This document shows, piece after piece, positions 56,978 through 64,000 of a stretch of DNA of 64,000 nt (the stretch's first letter is position 1; each line of letters begins with the position of its first letter). Source of the stretch: RGIG6353 sp964650465. Lineage in GTDB: Bacteria; Bacillota; Clostridia; Oscillospirales; SIG627. The stretch lies in contig CAZYTA010000011.1 in assembly GCA_964650465.1 (NCBI GenBank), forward strand, positions 1 to 64,000, read 5' to 3'. The notes under the pieces were generated by a model. It saw only the letters and a list, made by a program, of their open reading frames with translations. It made no database searches and had not been told where the DNA came from. The translations under genes were made by a program, and so were the position numbers.

Positions 56978-58441
56978 TTACAATTCTTTTGTTATAGGTC
57001 TTATAGTACTGTAAAGCTTTTTGTATGTACTAAAATATTTTTGGTATACTTCGTGTTTCTTTTGGTCGGGCAAAAATGTACCCTTTTCTCTGACAAAAAA
57101 TTGTTTCGCTTCATAAAGACTGCTGTAAATTCCCACAGCAACTCCCGTCATCATGCATGTGCCCGAGGTGCCCGCTTCTTTTGCTTCCAGCGCGGTTATG
57201 GGACGTCCGAGTATATCGGCTTTTATCTGAAGCCAGACATCAGAGTATGCACCGCCCCCTGTGGCGTACAGCTTTCTCGGAATAATTCCAACAGACTCAA
57301 GCTCGGAAATGTTTGTCATAATTTCGTAGGTAACGCCTTCCATGAGCGCCTTATAGATATCCGCATCCGTATGCTCAAGCGTGAGTCCTACAAAAGCCGC
57401 CTTTGAAGTGTTGTCCATATAAGGATTTGCCGCCCCTGCAAAATGCGGTAAAACAAGTATTCCCGTGGGTGAATCCGCCACTGACAAGTCAAGCTCCTTG
57501 TATGATTTGTCTCTTGCAAAATTGTCACGGTACCATTTTATGACAGCGCCTCCCGTGAAGGAAAGTGCGTAATAAACATAGGTCCCGTCTAACACATAAG
57601 GTACTACAGAATAGCCCTCGTTATAAACTTTTTCTTCACACGGAATTTTGTCAAATACGGGAGTCACACATTCAACTGTACCTGTGCCGTCAACCGCTTC
57701 ACCCGGTGTCAAAATTCCTGCCCCGACTGCCGCGGCAACCTGGTCGTGGGCGCCGTTTACAATTAAAACGTCACTTTTTAAACCGATTGTCTTTGCGAGG
57801 TTATCCTTTACCTTTCCCGCAACGTGAAAAGCGGGAACCGGCGTTGACATAAGCGATGTGTCGATATCTGCAGCTGCAAATAACTCTTTACTCCAGCATT
57901 TTTCTCTGATATCAAAAGCCATTGTACGTGCCGCAAGGGAATAATCAATGAACGCATTGCCTGTGAGCTTATACACAATGTAGTCCTGCATAAGCATTAT
58001 TCTTTTTGCTTTTTTAAAAATATCAGGCTTGTTGTTTTTTATCCACATAATCTTGGGCAAAGAGTACATTTGATTGGGTTTTACACCCGAAATGTCAGCA
58101 ATTCGTTTGTCACCGAGAGTACGGCTTAGTTTTTTGCATTCCTCTTCTCCTCTTGGGTCGGTGTAAAGCATAGAGGGGAGAAGTACATTATCATTTTCGT
58201 CGAGAAGTACAAAGGTTTCTCCAAAGGTTGTAATACCGATGGCGGAGATATCTTCCTTTGTCGAAGTATCCTTTATAACATCGCATACAGCATTGAAAAT
58301 ATCATTTGCATCTACTTCGTGCTGTCCGCTTTTTCTTGAAACATCATATTCCTTGTATGAGTTATATACAAATTCGCCTTTGTGAGTGTAGGTTGTGAGT
58401 TTGCAACCTGTAGTTCCCACATCAAGTCCGCAAATTAACAT
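56978..58441 (-). CDS. FGGY-family carbohydrate kinase (xylulokinase-like)
   Basis: 487 residues. FGGY_N begins ICGLDVGTTGCKLTTY (phosphate-binding loop), then AIGITTFGETFVLLDE. FGGY_C has AVDGTGTVECVTPVF and ATGGGAYSDVWLQIKADILG. FGGY kinases phosphorylate xylulose, ribulose, rhamnulose, fuculose and related ketoses. Its ribosome site GAGGAG is formed by the last two codons of the isomerase gene, 3 bases upstream. The isomerase-kinase-aldolase order suggests isomerisation to a ketose, then phosphorylation, then cleavage into two C3-type fragments. Specificity is open. Confidence 0.9.
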   Translation of the reverse strand: MLICGLDVGTTGCKLTTYTHKGEFVYNSYKEYDVSRKSGQHEVDANDIFNAVCDVIKDTSTKEDISAIGITTFGETFVLLDENDNVLLPSMLYTDPRGEEECKKLSRTLGDKRIADISGVKPNQMYSLPKIMWIKNNKPDIFKKAKRIMLMQDYIVYKLTGNAFIDYSLAARTMAFDIREKCWSKELFAAADIDTSLMSTPVPAFHVAGKVKDNLAKTIGLKSDVLIVNGAHDQVAAAVGAGILTPGEAVDGTGTVECVTPVFDKIPCEEKVYNEGYSVVPYVLDGTYVYYALSFTGGAVIKWYRDNFARDKSYKELDLSVADSPTGILVLPHFAGAANPYMDNTSKAAFVGLTLEHTDADIYKALMEGVTYEIMTNISELESVGIIPRKLYATGGGAYSDVWLQIKADILGRPITALEAKEAGTSGTCMMTGVAVGIYSSLYEAKQFFVREKGTFLPDQKKHEVYQKYFSTYKKLYSTIRPITKEL

Positions 58442-58444
58442 AAT

Positions 58445-59848
58445 TTACTCCTCAATACTTACAACATCGTAACCGAGATAATATTTGAATGCCTCTTCAA
58501 GAATTGCCTTTACATGGCCGTTTGAAACGGTGGTATGATGCTTGAAGCCGCCGCGTGCAAGCTTGATAAGCTTATTCTGAAGATTTTCTATTCTTGCAAC
58601 TCCTCCGCATCCGAAGAATTCCTTTTCAATTTCATCGGGAGTGAATTCACCTTCGCTGAAGTAAATTGTTATCTTACCGTTTTCCGTCTTACAGTTGGAA
58701 TATGTCATGGGGAAAGAGCCGATACGTCCCTCGTTTGTACCCCATCCGCTTCCGGGGTCACCCTTGTCAAACATCTTGTGAGATGTAACTGTACCTTTTG
58801 CCGCCATCAGCTTTTGCGCAGTTGAGCCGCAATGGAAAAGTATTACCTTATCCGGGTCATCTCCGTAGTTGTTGTTCCAGTCAAGACAAGCAGAGGGACC
58901 TTGTGTTGCAAGAGAAAGTGCACGCATTGTTATTGCCGAGCACATATCTATTTCACAGGAGGCAGTAATTCCTCTGTCGTTTAACTCCGAAATGAGAACA
59001 CAGGGACATACTCTGAGATATGTTTCCATTTCATTCCAGCATCTAAGTGATATTGCGTCAAGGTGATACGCTTCAATGTATTCATCTATGACAACACTTA
59101 TCTTTGCAAGCATATTCTTCTTGTCATCGGGAACTCTTGAAAAGTCTGTATATGCTTCCAAAGTCTTTTTCTTTTCGATGACCTTGATATCGCTGTCATC
59201 CTTGCTTCTTACAAACTCAATCAGCTCGGAAAGGTCAAAGCTTTCTACATTTATACCGTGTCTTTGCATTGTAAGCTCGTCAAAGCGGACAGTCTTAAAG
59301 GCTGTTGTTCTCGCTCCGATACAGCCTATAGTAAATCTCTTCATTCCGTTTACTACTCTGCAAATTGATGCAAAATCGTGAAGATTTTGTGTAAAAGCGG
59401 GTGAGAGAGGATGTACAACATGGGGCTTCATAACAGTGTAGGGAATTCTGTATTGCTCAAATACGTCTGTAACAGAAAATTTTCCGCAGAAGGCATCTCT
59501 TCTGTGCTGAAAGTCCATTTTGCCTATCTCATCGGGATATGCTTGCATGAGGATTGGAACCCCTGCATCCTGAAGGGCTGTAACAGCGCCGTTTTCGTCA
59601 ACAAATATGGGCATACAAAGAATAACGCCGTCATATTCGCCCTCATGAGATTTAAGCCATTTTGCATAGGCTCTTCCTTCGTCTCTTGTCTCAACAGCTC
59701 CGTAGCGTGTTGCATCCTTGTCCATCATTATGTAATCGTAGCCTGCGTCGGTCACAGCTTTTACCATATCCTCGCGGGCACCTTCAATAAGCTCTGCGGG
59801 CATAAAGCCGCGGTTTCCGAAATATAATGCAAAAGTTTGCTTCTTCAT
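58445..59848 (-). CDS. L-fucose/L-arabinose isomerase-family protein
   Basis: 467 residues. Segments KRFTIGCIGARTTAFKTVRF, ISLRCWNEMETYLRVCPCVL and FHCGSTAQKLMAA fit the fucose/arabinose-isomerase-like family, in which Glu, Asp and His residues bind Mn. It is shorter than E. coli FucI (591). It begins the operon with kinase and aldolase, so it likely converts an aldose to the ketose used next. The last codons (Glu-Glu-stop) double as the ribosome site of the kinase gene. GGAGG precedes ATG 59848. It is divergent from the PocR/AraC regulator. Confidence 0.85.
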   Translation of the reverse strand: MKKQTFALYFGNRGFMPAELIEGAREDMVKAVTDAGYDYIMMDKDATRYGAVETRDEGRAYAKWLKSHEGEYDGVILCMPIFVDENGAVTALQDAGVPILMQAYPDEIGKMDFQHRRDAFCGKFSVTDVFEQYRIPYTVMKPHVVHPLSPAFTQNLHDFASICRVVNGMKRFTIGCIGARTTAFKTVRFDELTMQRHGINVESFDLSELIEFVRSKDDSDIKVIEKKKTLEAYTDFSRVPDDKKNMLAKISVVIDEYIEAYHLDAISLRCWNEMETYLRVCPCVLISELNDRGITASCEIDMCSAITMRALSLATQGPSACLDWNNNYGDDPDKVILFHCGSTAQKLMAAKGTVTSHKMFDKGDPGSGWGTNEGRIGSFPMTYSNCKTENGKITIYFSEGEFTPDEIEKEFFGCGGVARIENLQNKLIKLARGGFKHHTTVSNGHVKAILEEAFKYYLGYDVVSIEE

Positions 59849-59876
59849 AAATATCCTCCAAATTATTTTTTACATC

Positions 59877-59904
59877 TTGATTATATTTCTTTTTGTGATA
59901 TAAT
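59877..59904 (+). promoter_or_regulatory. Promoter of the PocR/AraC-type regulator
   Basis: TTGATT (59877-59882), 16 bases, TATAAT (59899-59904). Confidence 0.6.
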
Positions 59905-59960
59905 GATAGTTAAATATGTGTGAAAACTTGTAAATTTGTACAAAAATTTGGGATGATTTT

Positions 59961-60794
59961 ATGGAACTTAGAATTAATTTTGAAAGGCTTGATGAGATAC
60001 TTAGGGCATTTTTTTCAATAACCGGTATAAAGATTATTATCTTTGATGAAAAAAGAAATATTATAAGCGCGTATCCCCGTCATGACTGCTCCTTTTGTAC
60101 CAAGATAAAGAGCTTTCCCGCAACAGCGGAAAAATGTCTTTTAAATGATGTTGGGATATTTAACGAGTGCAAAAAGAAGGGTAAGCTTATTTTGTATACC
60201 TGCCATGCAGGACTTGTTGAGGGGTGCGCTCCAATTATTGCCGCCGGAACTGTTGTGGGGTATATTATGTTTGGACAGATATCCGATTTGCCGTCAAGAG
60301 AGGTTCTTTTACAGAATATTGAGGATGTCTGCCGTTCAAACAGTCTTAGTGTGAGCGAATTCACCAAGGTGGCAAAATCTATAAAGCTCAAGAGTTATGA
60401 CACTATCATGGCATCGGCTAAAATATTTGAAGCCTGTGTCAGCTATATCGTTCTCAACGAAATGCTTTTGCCAAAGCAGGACAAAACCATGTTGGAATGT
60501 GAAAGGTACATTTCGGAAAACCTTGCAACAGTGAGCGTTGATGTACTGTGTGAGCATCTGGACATGAGCAGAACGGCACTATATGAGCTGTTTAAGCTAA
60601 AGACAGGGCAGGGGGTATCGCATTACATTAGAGGAAAACAGCTTGAGGAAGCAAAAACACTGCTTACTCAAACCGATATGACGGTTAGTGCAGTCTCGGA
60701 AATGTGCGGCTTTTCCGATTACAATTACTTCAGCCGAGTTTTTAAAAAGACATACGGATATTCGGCAAGCTCTGTGAGAAAAAATAAAATTTAA
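59961..60794 (+). CDS. AraC-family regulator with PocR sensory domain
   Basis: 277 residues. The N-terminal ~150 residues are a PocR-type ligand domain: IKIIIFDEKRNIISAYPRHD, CSFCTKIKSFPATAEKC, TCHAGLVEGCAPIIAAGTVV, GYIMFGQISD. The conserved cysteines (CSFC, C38-type and the TCHAG motif) are visible. PocR domains bind small polyols or hydrocarbons in known cases. The C-terminal domain has AraC HTH motifs (VSVDVLCEHLDMSRTALYEL, then MTVSAVSEMCGFSDYNYFSR). It is divergent from the isomerase operon and probably activates it. Confidence 0.9.
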   Translation: MELRINFERLDEILRAFFSITGIKIIIFDEKRNIISAYPRHDCSFCTKIKSFPATAEKCLLNDVGIFNECKKKGKLILYTCHAGLVEGCAPIIAAGTVVGYIMFGQISDLPSREVLLQNIEDVCRSNSLSVSEFTKVAKSIKLKSYDTIMASAKIFEACVSYIVLNEMLLPKQDKTMLECERYISENLATVSVDVLCEHLDMSRTALYELFKLKTGQGVSHYIRGKQLEEAKTLLTQTDMTVSAVSEMCGFSDYNYFSRVFKKTYGYSASSVRKNKI

Positions 60795-60933
60795 AATTTT
60801 TGTGCGTGATTTTTTCGGAATTTTGTGATATAATTATACTACAGCAAACGCTGTCACGGGAGTGATTTAGCAATATGCATTTCGCTCAAACATCTCTCTG
60901 TATAAAAGGCAAATTGCCAAAGGAGGTGTTAGT

Positions 60934-61182
60934 GTGAAAAGAATAAGATCTGCGTGCATTCTTCAAACATTGGTCTTTTCTCAAAAGCCTGAAATGGGCT
61001 ATGGCAGAGACTATTCCGAAAAGCTCAATCGTGAAGAATATGAGAATTACAAGGCAAAGCTCAGTAAGACCCAAACCCGTCATCAGATAATCAGCGAAGC
61101 TGTCGAGAATGACGGCTCCATTGTTGTACGCATCAGAAAGCAGTACAATGATTCGGCGGATGTGTCGGAGTATTTCGAGTAA
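60934..61182 (+). CDS. Small hypothetical protein, 82 residues
   Basis: No named family recognised. GTG 60934 follows a full AAAGGAGGTG ribosome site at good spacing, which strongly supports translation. The protein is soluble and charged (REEYENYKAKLSKTQTRHQI, then SIVVRIRKQYNDSADVSEYF), with a possible helix and then a short beta hairpin. An AT-rich -10-like TATAAT lies at 60829-60834, giving a leader of ~95 bases, and a short GGCAA-A-TTGCC hairpin (60908-60918) lies just before the ribosome site. Its own terminator follows. It is alone between the PocR regulator and groEL. Confidence 0.65.
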   Translation: MKRIRSACILQTLVFSQKPEMGYGRDYSEKLNREEYENYKAKLSKTQTRHQIISEAVENDGSIVVRIRKQYNDSADVSEYFE

Positions 61183-61246
61183 AGAGCGGCAAGCGCCGCA
61201 AGAATTACCCTCACGGTGTAATAATTACGCTTACTTGGACTGCATA

Positions 61247-61284
61247 AAAATATTGGCGTACCCGAAAAGGTACGCCAATATTTT
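61247..61284 (+). terminator. Terminator after the small protein gene
   Basis: 16-bp perfect arms (61247-61262 and 61269-61284) with a CGAAAA loop; the right arm ends in a T run. Confidence 0.85.
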
Positions 61285-61294
61285 TGGTATAAGA

Positions 61295-61325
61295 AAACGG
61301 TGTCGGCTTTTGACCGACACCGTTT
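61295..61325 (-). terminator. Terminator of the groESL operon
   Basis: 12-bp arms AAACGGTGTCGG and complement with a 7-base loop. The groEL stop codon is 7 bases away. Confidence 0.8.
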
Positions 61326-61331
61326 AACTCT

Positions 61332-62960
61332 TTAATACATGCCCATTCCGGGGTTGGGTGCTGCGGGAGCAGCAGGTGCTTCTTCCTTCTTGTCAGCAAC
61401 AAGTGCTTCTGTGGTAAGAGCCATAGCAGCAACTGAAGCAGCATTCTGAAGAGCTGAGCGTGTAACCTTGGCAGGGTCAATAATTCCTGCTTCGAACATA
61501 TCAACATACTCTTCTGTATAAGCATTGAAGCCGTAAGCCTTCTTCTTGGAGGTGAGAATCTTGTTGATGATTACAGAGCCTTCAAAGCCTGCGTTTTCTG
61601 CAATCTGTCTTGCGGGCTCTTCAAGAGCGCGGAGAACGATTGAAACACCAACCTTTTCATCGCCGTTAACTGTAGCAAGGAGCTTCTTAACCTCGGGGAT
61701 AACGTTGAGTATTGCAACTCCGCCGCCGGGAACGATACCGTCCTCAACTGCCGCACGTGTGGCGTTGAGAGCATCCTCAATACGGAGCTTCTTTTCCTTC
61801 ATTTCAGCTTCTGTTGCGGCACCAACCTTGATTACGGCTACACCGCCTGCAAGCTTTGCAAGTCTTTCCTGAAGCTTTTCCTTGTCAAATTCAGAGGTTG
61901 TAATTTCCATAGCTGACTTGATCTGTGCGATTCTGCCCTTGATTTCCTCAGATTCGCCGGCGCCGTCAACAATGATAGTGTTTTCTTTATTAACCTTAAC
62001 CTGCTTTGCGCGTCCAAGCTGAGCAACAGTAGCTTCCTTGAGGTCGAGACCGAGCTCATCTGTGATAACCTCACCGCCTGTAAGGATAGCAATGTCACGA
62101 AGCATTTCTTTTCTTCTGTCACCAAATCCGGGAGCCTTAACAGCAACGCAGGTGAATGTACCGCGGAGCTTGTTAACAAGGATAGTTGAAAGTGCTTCTC
62201 CTTCAAGGTCCTCAGCGATGATAACGAGCTTCTTACCTGCCTGAACTACCTGCTCAAGAAGAGGAAGAACCTCCTGAATGTTTGAAATCTTCTTATCTGT
62301 TATGAGGATGTAAGCGTCATCAATAACTGCTTCCATCTTGTCTGTATCGGTAACCATGTAAGGGGAGATATATCCTCTGTCAAACTGCATACCTTCAACA
62401 ACCTCACAGTAGGTATCAGCAGACTTGGACTCTTCTACAGTGATAACGCCGTCAGCAGTAACCTTTTCCATTGCATCGGCAATGAGCTTACCAACTACTT
62501 CATCACCTGCAGAAACAGTACCGATACGGATTATATCGTTTGTACCCTGAACCTTCTGAGAATTAGCATTGAGTGTTTCAACAGCCTTGTCAATAGCCTT
62601 CTGGATACCCTTCTTGATAACCATGGGGTTAGCACCTGCTGTTACATTCTTCATACCCTCGCGGATAAATGCCTGTGCAAGAATAGTAGCTGTTGTTGTA
62701 CCGTCACCTGCAATGTCATTTGTCTTGGTAGCAACTTCTCTTACGAGCTGAGCGCCCATATTTTCAAATGCATCGTCAAGCTCAATTTCTTTTGCGATTG
62801 TAACACCGTCGTTTGTGATGAGAGGAGCGCCGTACTTTCTTTCAAGAACAACGTTTCTGCCCTTAGGACCGAGGGTTACCTTAACTGTGTCGGCAAGCTT
62901 GTCAACACCTGCAAGAAGCTTGTTTCTTGCATCAATTCCGTAAATAAGTTCCTTTGCCAT
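61332..62960 (-). CDS. groEL: Chaperonin GroEL (Hsp60)
   Basis: 542 residues, the usual size. It starts AKELIYGIDARNKLLAGVDK and has VKVTLGPKGRNVVLERKYGA, the ATP-site block TNDGVTIAKEIEL, NDIAGDGTTTATILAQA, and the family signature ALNATRAAVEDGIVPGGGVA-type segment. The tail is short and ends in NPGMGMY rather than a long GGM repeat. With GroES it forms the folding chamber for cytosolic proteins. GGAGG precedes the ATG. It lies 17 bases after groES under CIRCE control. Confidence 0.98.
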   Translation of the reverse strand: MAKELIYGIDARNKLLAGVDKLADTVKVTLGPKGRNVVLERKYGAPLITNDGVTIAKEIELDDAFENMGAQLVREVATKTNDIAGDGTTTATILAQAFIREGMKNVTAGANPMVIKKGIQKAIDKAVETLNANSQKVQGTNDIIRIGTVSAGDEVVGKLIADAMEKVTADGVITVEESKSADTYCEVVEGMQFDRGYISPYMVTDTDKMEAVIDDAYILITDKKISNIQEVLPLLEQVVQAGKKLVIIAEDLEGEALSTILVNKLRGTFTCVAVKAPGFGDRRKEMLRDIAILTGGEVITDELGLDLKEATVAQLGRAKQVKVNKENTIIVDGAGESEEIKGRIAQIKSAMEITTSEFDKEKLQERLAKLAGGVAVIKVGAATEAEMKEKKLRIEDALNATRAAVEDGIVPGGGVAILNVIPEVKKLLATVNGDEKVGVSIVLRALEEPARQIAENAGFEGSVIINKILTSKKKAYGFNAYTEEYVDMFEAGIIDPAKVTRSALQNAASVAAMALTTEALVADKKEEAPAAPAAPNPGMGMY

Positions 62961-62977
62961 TTTAAATTACCTCCGAA

Positions 62978-63262
62978 TTACTCAACTATTGCAAGAATGT
63001 CACTCTGACGTACGATGATGTACTCTTCGCCGTCAAGCTTGATTTCTGTTCCTGAATACTTGCTTGTGATTACCTTGTCTCCCGCCTTAACGGTCATCTT
63101 AACTTCGTTTCCGTCAACGATTCCGCCGGGACCTACTTCTACTACCTGAGCTACAGAGGGCTTCTCCTTAGCTGCTGATGTAAGTATGATACCGCTCTTT
63201 GTTGTCTCTTCGGTTTCTACCATCTTGAGAACAACTCTGTCTGCCAAAGGCTTCAATTTCAT
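62978..63262 (-). CDS. groES: Co-chaperonin GroES
   Basis: 94 residues, full length. It starts MKLKPLADRVVLKMVETEET, contains the mobile loop KSGIILTSAAKEKPS, and ends EYIIVRQSDILAIVE. It caps GroEL. TAGGAGGAAA precedes the ATG. It is the first gene of the operon, with CIRCE 47 bases upstream. Confidence 0.98.
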   Translation of the reverse strand: MKLKPLADRVVLKMVETEETTKSGIILTSAAKEKPSVAQVVEVGPGGIVDGNEVKMTVKAGDKVITSKYSGTEIKLDGEEYIIVRQSDILAIVE

Positions 63263-63308
63263 GTTTGTTTCCTCCTATATTCTGTTAAATATTTTACTTT
63301 TAAAAGTT

Positions 63309-63335
63309 TTAGCACTCATTTGGTTTGAGTGCTAA
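63309..63335. promoter_or_regulatory. CIRCE element (HrcA operator)
   Basis: TTAGCACTC, 9 bases, GAGTGCTAA: a perfect match to the HrcA-binding inverted repeat, placed just downstream of the groES -10 box. Confidence 0.97.
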
Positions 63336-63346
63336 CCACAGTTATT

Positions 63347-63374
63347 ATTTTACACATATTGGAATAAAAATCAA
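63347..63374 (-). promoter_or_regulatory. Promoter of groES-groEL
   Basis: Minus strand TTGATT (63374-63369), 16 bases, TAAAAT (63352-63347), followed by CIRCE. Confidence 0.65.
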
Positions 63375-63407
63375 GTGTTTTTATCAATGTTCACACTTAA
63401 TTAACAT

Positions 63408-64000
63408 TTACTGTAACATTTGGAGAAATTCATCTTCAGTAATTACTTTTATTCCAAGTGATTGTGCCTTTGTGAGCTTTGAACCCGCATCGCTTCCTGC
63501 CAAAACAAAAGATGTTTTTTTAGATACGGAGCCGGCTGCTTTTCCGCCGTTATCAGTTATGCATTTTTCTGCTTCTGAGCGTGTCATGCTGTTGAGTGTG
63601 CCTGTTACTACTATAGTCATTCCTTCGAACACGCTTGAAACCTCGGTGGAAATATATTCTGTATTTACTCCTGCTGACTTAAGTGCTTCGATCAATTTCT
63701 TTGTTGACTCGTGTGAGAAAAAGTCAACAACACTTTTTGCAAGTATTTCCCCAAAGTCCTCTGTTGTGCACAGGTCGTCAAATTCAGCCGCCGCAATTGC
63801 ATCTATGGTTTTGTATTTCTTTGCCAGCGTCTGTGCGGATTTTTCTCCGATATGGTTTATTCCAAGCCCGAACAGGAGTTTTGACAGACACAGCTTCTTT
63901 GAGCTTTCAACGGCATCTGCCAGCTTCTGTGCAGATTTGGTTCCAAGTCCCTCGAGTACTTCTATATCCGATACATTTAAAGTATATAGGTCTGCAATTG
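63408..64000 (-). CDS. ligA: NAD-dependent DNA ligase LigA, C-terminal part (5' end outside window)
   Basis: The frame is open to the window edge; 197 residues are visible. The helix-hairpin-helix segment includes LEGLGTKSAQKLADAVESSK and KLLFGLGINHIGEKSAQTL, as in LigA. The C-terminal BRCT domain covers the last ~75 residues (GMTIVVTGTLNSMTRSEAEK, then KTSFVLAGSDAGSKLTKAQS). LigA seals nicks during replication and repair using NAD. The catalytic adenylation domain lies upstream, beyond base 64,000. Any start codon inside the visible part, for example TTG 63695, is not the true start. Confidence 0.95.
   Translation of the reverse strand, partial: IADLYTLNVSDIEVLEGLGTKSAQKLADAVESSKKLCLSKLLFGLGINHIGEKSAQTLAKKYKTIDAIAAAEFDDLCTTEDFGEILAKSVVDFFSHESTKKLIEALKSAGVNTEYISTEVSSVFEGMTIVVTGTLNSMTRSEAEKCITDNGGKAAGSVSKKTSFVLAGSDAGSKLTKAQSLGIKVITEDEFLQMLQ

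Noticed and set aside
61211..62206. Antisense and out-of-frame open frames across groEL
   Set aside because: groEL coding is certain; the other frames are low-complexity shadows.
1..64000. tRNA, rRNA, insertion sequence or phage genes
   Set aside because: No cloverleaf, rRNA-like sequence, transposase, integrase or phage structural gene was recognised on either strand by reading.

Overview
The window looks like chromosomal DNA from an anaerobic, spore-forming Clostridia member, probably a gut Oscillospirales or related lineage. The sporulation and germination gene set supports this (SpoIVA, SpoIID-like, SpoVAF/GerA-like, SpoVB-like, SigH, a SigG fragment). So do the Gram-positive-type AGGAGG ribosome sites, frequent TTG/GTG starts, a CIRCE-controlled groESL operon, NrdR, and a large load of glycan-utilisation genes with AraC and DeoR regulators. 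The lineage is inferred from gene content only. No rRNA, tRNA, CRISPR array, phage or insertion sequence was recognised.

Layout. 1-1.05 kb: 3' end of a BspA-like leucine-rich-repeat surface protein. 1.2-7.3 kb: two near-identical 711-residue putative glycosidases flank a DeoR regulator and a SIS-domain sugar-phosphate isomerase. 7.3-11.5 kb: GNAT acetyltransferase, ComEC-like channel and a spore-germination protein. 11.5-14.6 kb: Crp/Fnr-type regulator with its own palindromic operator and a TauABC/SsuABC-type transporter. 14.9-20.9 kb: spoIVA, nrdR, a degenerate LCP-like protein, an anchored small protein and a SpoIID-like protein. 21.2-25 kb: KDG kinase and KDPG aldolase with a cre-like site, an EamA exporter, YajC and a 5'-truncated sigG. 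25.1-31.5 kb: SpoVB-like flippase, sigH, zinc-ribbon protein, rlmB and a P-type-ATPase-like protein without its phosphorylation motif. 31.8-36.1 kb: beta-galactosidase, biotin ligase and BioY.

36.2-52.9 kb is a sugar-catabolism island. It holds three AraC regulators, a Gfo/Idh/MocA oxidoreductase, three TIM-barrel isomerase/epimerases, a DUF4432 epimerase-like protein, a creatinase-like M24 protein, an iron-type alcohol dehydrogenase, a GH123/DUF6067-like enzyme, a DUF5107-TPR protein and an FAD oxidoreductase with a C-terminal discoidin-like domain. 53-56 kb: D,D-carboxypeptidase, a PfkB kinase with an altered active site, and a pseudouridine synthase. 56-60.8 kb: an isomerase-kinase-aldolase operon with a divergent PocR/AraC regulator. 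60.9-64 kb: an 82-residue small protein, groEL, groES and the 3' part of ligA.

Two things stand out beyond ordinary genes. The first is a dispersed intergenic repeat family, about 100-107 bp per unit, at six loci. It has an internal CTCGCC/GGCGAG palindrome and usually a terminator hairpin, and one locus carries two exact 107-bp tandem units plus a third partial one. The second is a recurring pattern of enzymes whose catalytic motifs are altered while their folds look intact: the P-type ATPase-like protein, ComEC without metallo-lactamase ligands, LCP without its arginine, PfkB with GAGN, and M24 without the metal aspartates.
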